From an uncultured Stenotrophomonas sp. (GTDB lineage: Bacteria > Pseudomonadota > Gammaproteobacteria > Xanthomonadales > Xanthomonadaceae): a stretch of 7,342 nucleotides of DNA. The stretch is taken from positions 1-7,342 of the forward strand of contig CAMICU010000182.1 of NCBI GenBank assembly GCA_946223375.1, in the 5' to 3' direction. This document shows positions 6,296 through 7,342 of the stretch, piece after piece. The notes under the pieces are model-generated. The model was not told the origin of the DNA, ran no database searches, and saw only the letters and a program-made list of their open reading frames with translations. Position numbers and translations under genes: made by a program. Position 1 is the first letter of the stretch. Every line of letters starts with the position of its first letter.

Positions 6296-6612
6296 GCGGC
6301 GACGGGACGCCCGCTCCACGCCCGGCCATGCCGCTGCCGGTGCCGGGCCAGTGCCCCTCGCCGGCCGCCCCGGCGCCCGGCGCGGACCTTGCCCGCCTCC
6401 CCCGCGGCCGGCGGGCAACGGCCGGCAACCCCGGCCAGGACACTCCCGGCACCGTCCCCCGCGCGACCGCGCAGGCGTGACCCTCGCCCCGGGCACAGCC
6501 CGCGTTCGGCCGGCACCGACGCCCCGCCAGGCACCGCGCCAACGGCCCCTTCGCGGCCCGTGCCCGCGACTTCCGCAAGCACCGCGAGGCCTTGATAAAC
6601 ATGGGGTTTTCA
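6296..6612. other. Very GC-rich, C-skewed spacer without a recognised gene
   Basis: Between the first pstS terminator and the AT-rich promoter zone of the second pstS lie about 300 bases with no gene I can support. By hand count, 6301-6540 is about 84% GC (202 of 240), with about 122 C to 80 G on the plus strand. Open frames exist on both strands but encode Pro/Arg/Ala-rich low-complexity strings without ribosome sites or recognisable motifs, as expected by chance at this GC. GGCCGGC-type words recur near 6405-6436. A small RNA, a decayed gene or a plain spacer are all possible. Confidence 0.45.
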
Positions 6613-6625
6613 GTTTTTTTTCACG

Positions 6626-6654
6626 ATGTAATCAGGCTGTAACAAAAACATCAT
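6626..6654 (+). promoter_or_regulatory. Pho box array before the second pstS
   Basis: Three 7-mers keep an exact 11-bp period: ATGTAAT (6626), CTGTAAC (6637) and ACATCAT (6648), with the middle spacer AAAA. Matches to CTGTCAT are 5, 5 and 4 of 7. A T8 run (6614-6621) lies just upstream and could act as an AT-rich UP-like element. The array ends 54 bases before the ATG, like the arrays of the porin and first pstS. CATAGC (6657-6662) is a possible -10. PhoB control is inferred. Confidence 0.7.
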
Positions 6655-6669
6655 TTCATAGCCGCATCC

Positions 6670-6684
6670 GCCGGCAAGGCCGGC
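6670..6684 (+). repeat. Short GC-rich hairpin in the second pstS leader
   Basis: GCCGGC, the 3-base spacer AAG and GCCGGC can pair as a 6-bp stem in the presumed 5' leader, ending 14 bases before the ribosome site GGAG (6699-6702). It lacks a T-run strong enough for termination. It could stabilise the mRNA or be chance in this GC-rich genome. Confidence 0.3.
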
Positions 6685-6708
6685 ATTTCTCCCGCTATGG
6701 AGTGACGC

Positions 6709-7342
6709 ATGAAGCTGCACACGACCGCCCTTGCCGCCCTTTCCCTGGCCATCGCCCTGGGCCTGTCGGCCTGCGGTGGCAACACCGGCACCCCCGCTGC
6801 TTCCACCCCGGAAAACGCTGCCGCCGGCGCCGCTGACAAGCTGACCGCCGAGATTTCCGGCGCCGGCGCTTCCTTCATCTTCCCGCTGGTGTCCAAGTGG
6901 TCGGCCGACTACAACGCCGCCACCGGCGCCAAGATCAACTACCAGTCGATCGGCTCCGGCGGCGGCATCGCCCAGATCAAGGCCGGCACTGTGGACTTCG
7001 GTTCCTCCGACAAGCCGCTGTCCAGCGAAGAGCTGGCCCAGGCCGGCCTGGGCCAGTTCCCGTCCGCCATCGGCGGCGTGGTGCCGGTGGTCAACCTGGA
7101 AGGCGTGCAGCCGGGCCAGCTGCGCCTGAGCGGCGCGCTGCTGGCTGACATCTTCCTGGGCAAGGTCGGCAAGTGGAACGACAAGGCCATCGCCGATGCC
7201 AACCCGGGCGTGACCCTGCCGGACGCCAAGATCACCCTGGTGCACCGTTCCGATGGTTCGGGCACCACCTTCAACTTCTCCAACTACCTGTCCAAGGTCA
7301 GCACCGAGTGGAAGGACAAGGTCGGTGAAGGCACCTCGGTGC
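6709..7342 (+). CDS. pstS: Phosphate-binding protein PstS, lipoprotein form (partial)
   Basis: The gene runs off the right edge; 211 residues are visible. It begins with a lipoprotein signal: MKLHTTALAA, a hydrophobic core, then the lipobox LSAC with Cys22 as the lipidated residue. A Gly/Thr/Ala/Pro-rich linker (23 to about 47) follows, then the PstS domain from SGAGASF. The phosphate ligands are kept: Ser55, Phe56, Ser83, Asp101 and Arg180, Ser184, Gly185, Thr186. After the Cys comes Gly, not the Asp inner-membrane retention signal of the E. coli +2 rule, so outer-membrane anchoring is possible; the rule may differ in this group. The domain aligns without gaps to the upstream copy, with 117 of 162 residues identical (about 72%, hand count). 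GGAG (6699-6702) lies 6 bases before the ATG. Its own Pho array precedes it; pstCAB would be expected to the right, but that is outside the window. Confidence 0.95.
   Translation, partial: MKLHTTALAALSLAIALGLSACGGNTGTPAASTPENAAAGAADKLTAEISGAGASFIFPLVSKWSADYNAATGAKINYQSIGSGGGIAQIKAGTVDFGSSDKPLSSEELAQAGLGQFPSAIGGVVPVVNLEGVQPGQLRLSGALLADIFLGKVGKWNDKAIADANPGVTLPDAKITLVHRSDGSGTTFNFSNYLSKVSTEWKDKVGEGTSV

Noticed and set aside
6258..6602. 114-residue minus-strand frame in the GC-rich spacer
   Set aside because: No Shine-Dalgarno precedes the ATG (the upstream stretch is an A-rich run), it runs through the terminator, and the product shows no motif.
6084..6836. 250-residue plus-strand frame crossing both pstS ends and the spacer
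   Set aside because: It overlaps the first pstS end and second pstS start out of frame and runs through a strong terminator. Its Pro/Arg-rich string looks like a chance frame.

Overview
The window looks like chromosome of a high-GC gammaproteobacterium of the Xanthomonadaceae/Lysobacteraceae, most likely Stenotrophomonas. This is an inference from composition, protein similarity recalled from memory, and the order phosphate porin then tandem pstS, which I recall from Xanthomonas. No search was run. There are eight real genes. I see no mobile element, tRNA, rRNA or CRISPR array.

Left part (1-2822): a minus-strand gene for an exported FKBP-type peptidyl-prolyl isomerase homologue, whose C-terminal domain has lost most of the usual catalytic pocket residues, ends at a perfect hairpin at the window edge. 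It is divergent from a plus-strand cluster: a crotonase-family enoyl-CoA hydratase, a small Arg/Ala-rich protein of unknown function, and endonuclease III (nth). The last two overlap by ATGA. Nth carries a Lys/Ala-rich N-terminal tail of 39 residues beyond the E. coli start.

Right part (2823-7342) is a phosphate-acquisition locus: an OprO/OprP-type phosphate porin, a small exported protein of unknown function with four cysteines, a soluble periplasmic phosphate-binding protein (PstS), and a second PstS with a lipoprotein signal that runs off the right edge. The porin and both pstS genes are each preceded, about 50 bases before the start codon, by 7-bp direct repeats on an 11-bp period. This is the architecture of PhoB-binding Pho boxes. 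Intrinsic terminators follow the porin gene and the first pstS, so these are probably separate Pho-controlled units and not one operon. The expected logic is that phosphate crosses the outer membrane through the porin, is bound by PstS, and is passed to a PstCAB transporter presumably encoded to the right.

Unexplained items are the uncharacterised exported protein inside the Pho locus, the soluble/lipoprotein PstS pair with long near-identical DNA stretches, a roughly 84% GC, C-skewed spacer between the two pstS genes, and the degenerate FKBP active site. I found no convincing undescribed multi-gene system; most of the window is recognisable housekeeping and nutrient-uptake biology.
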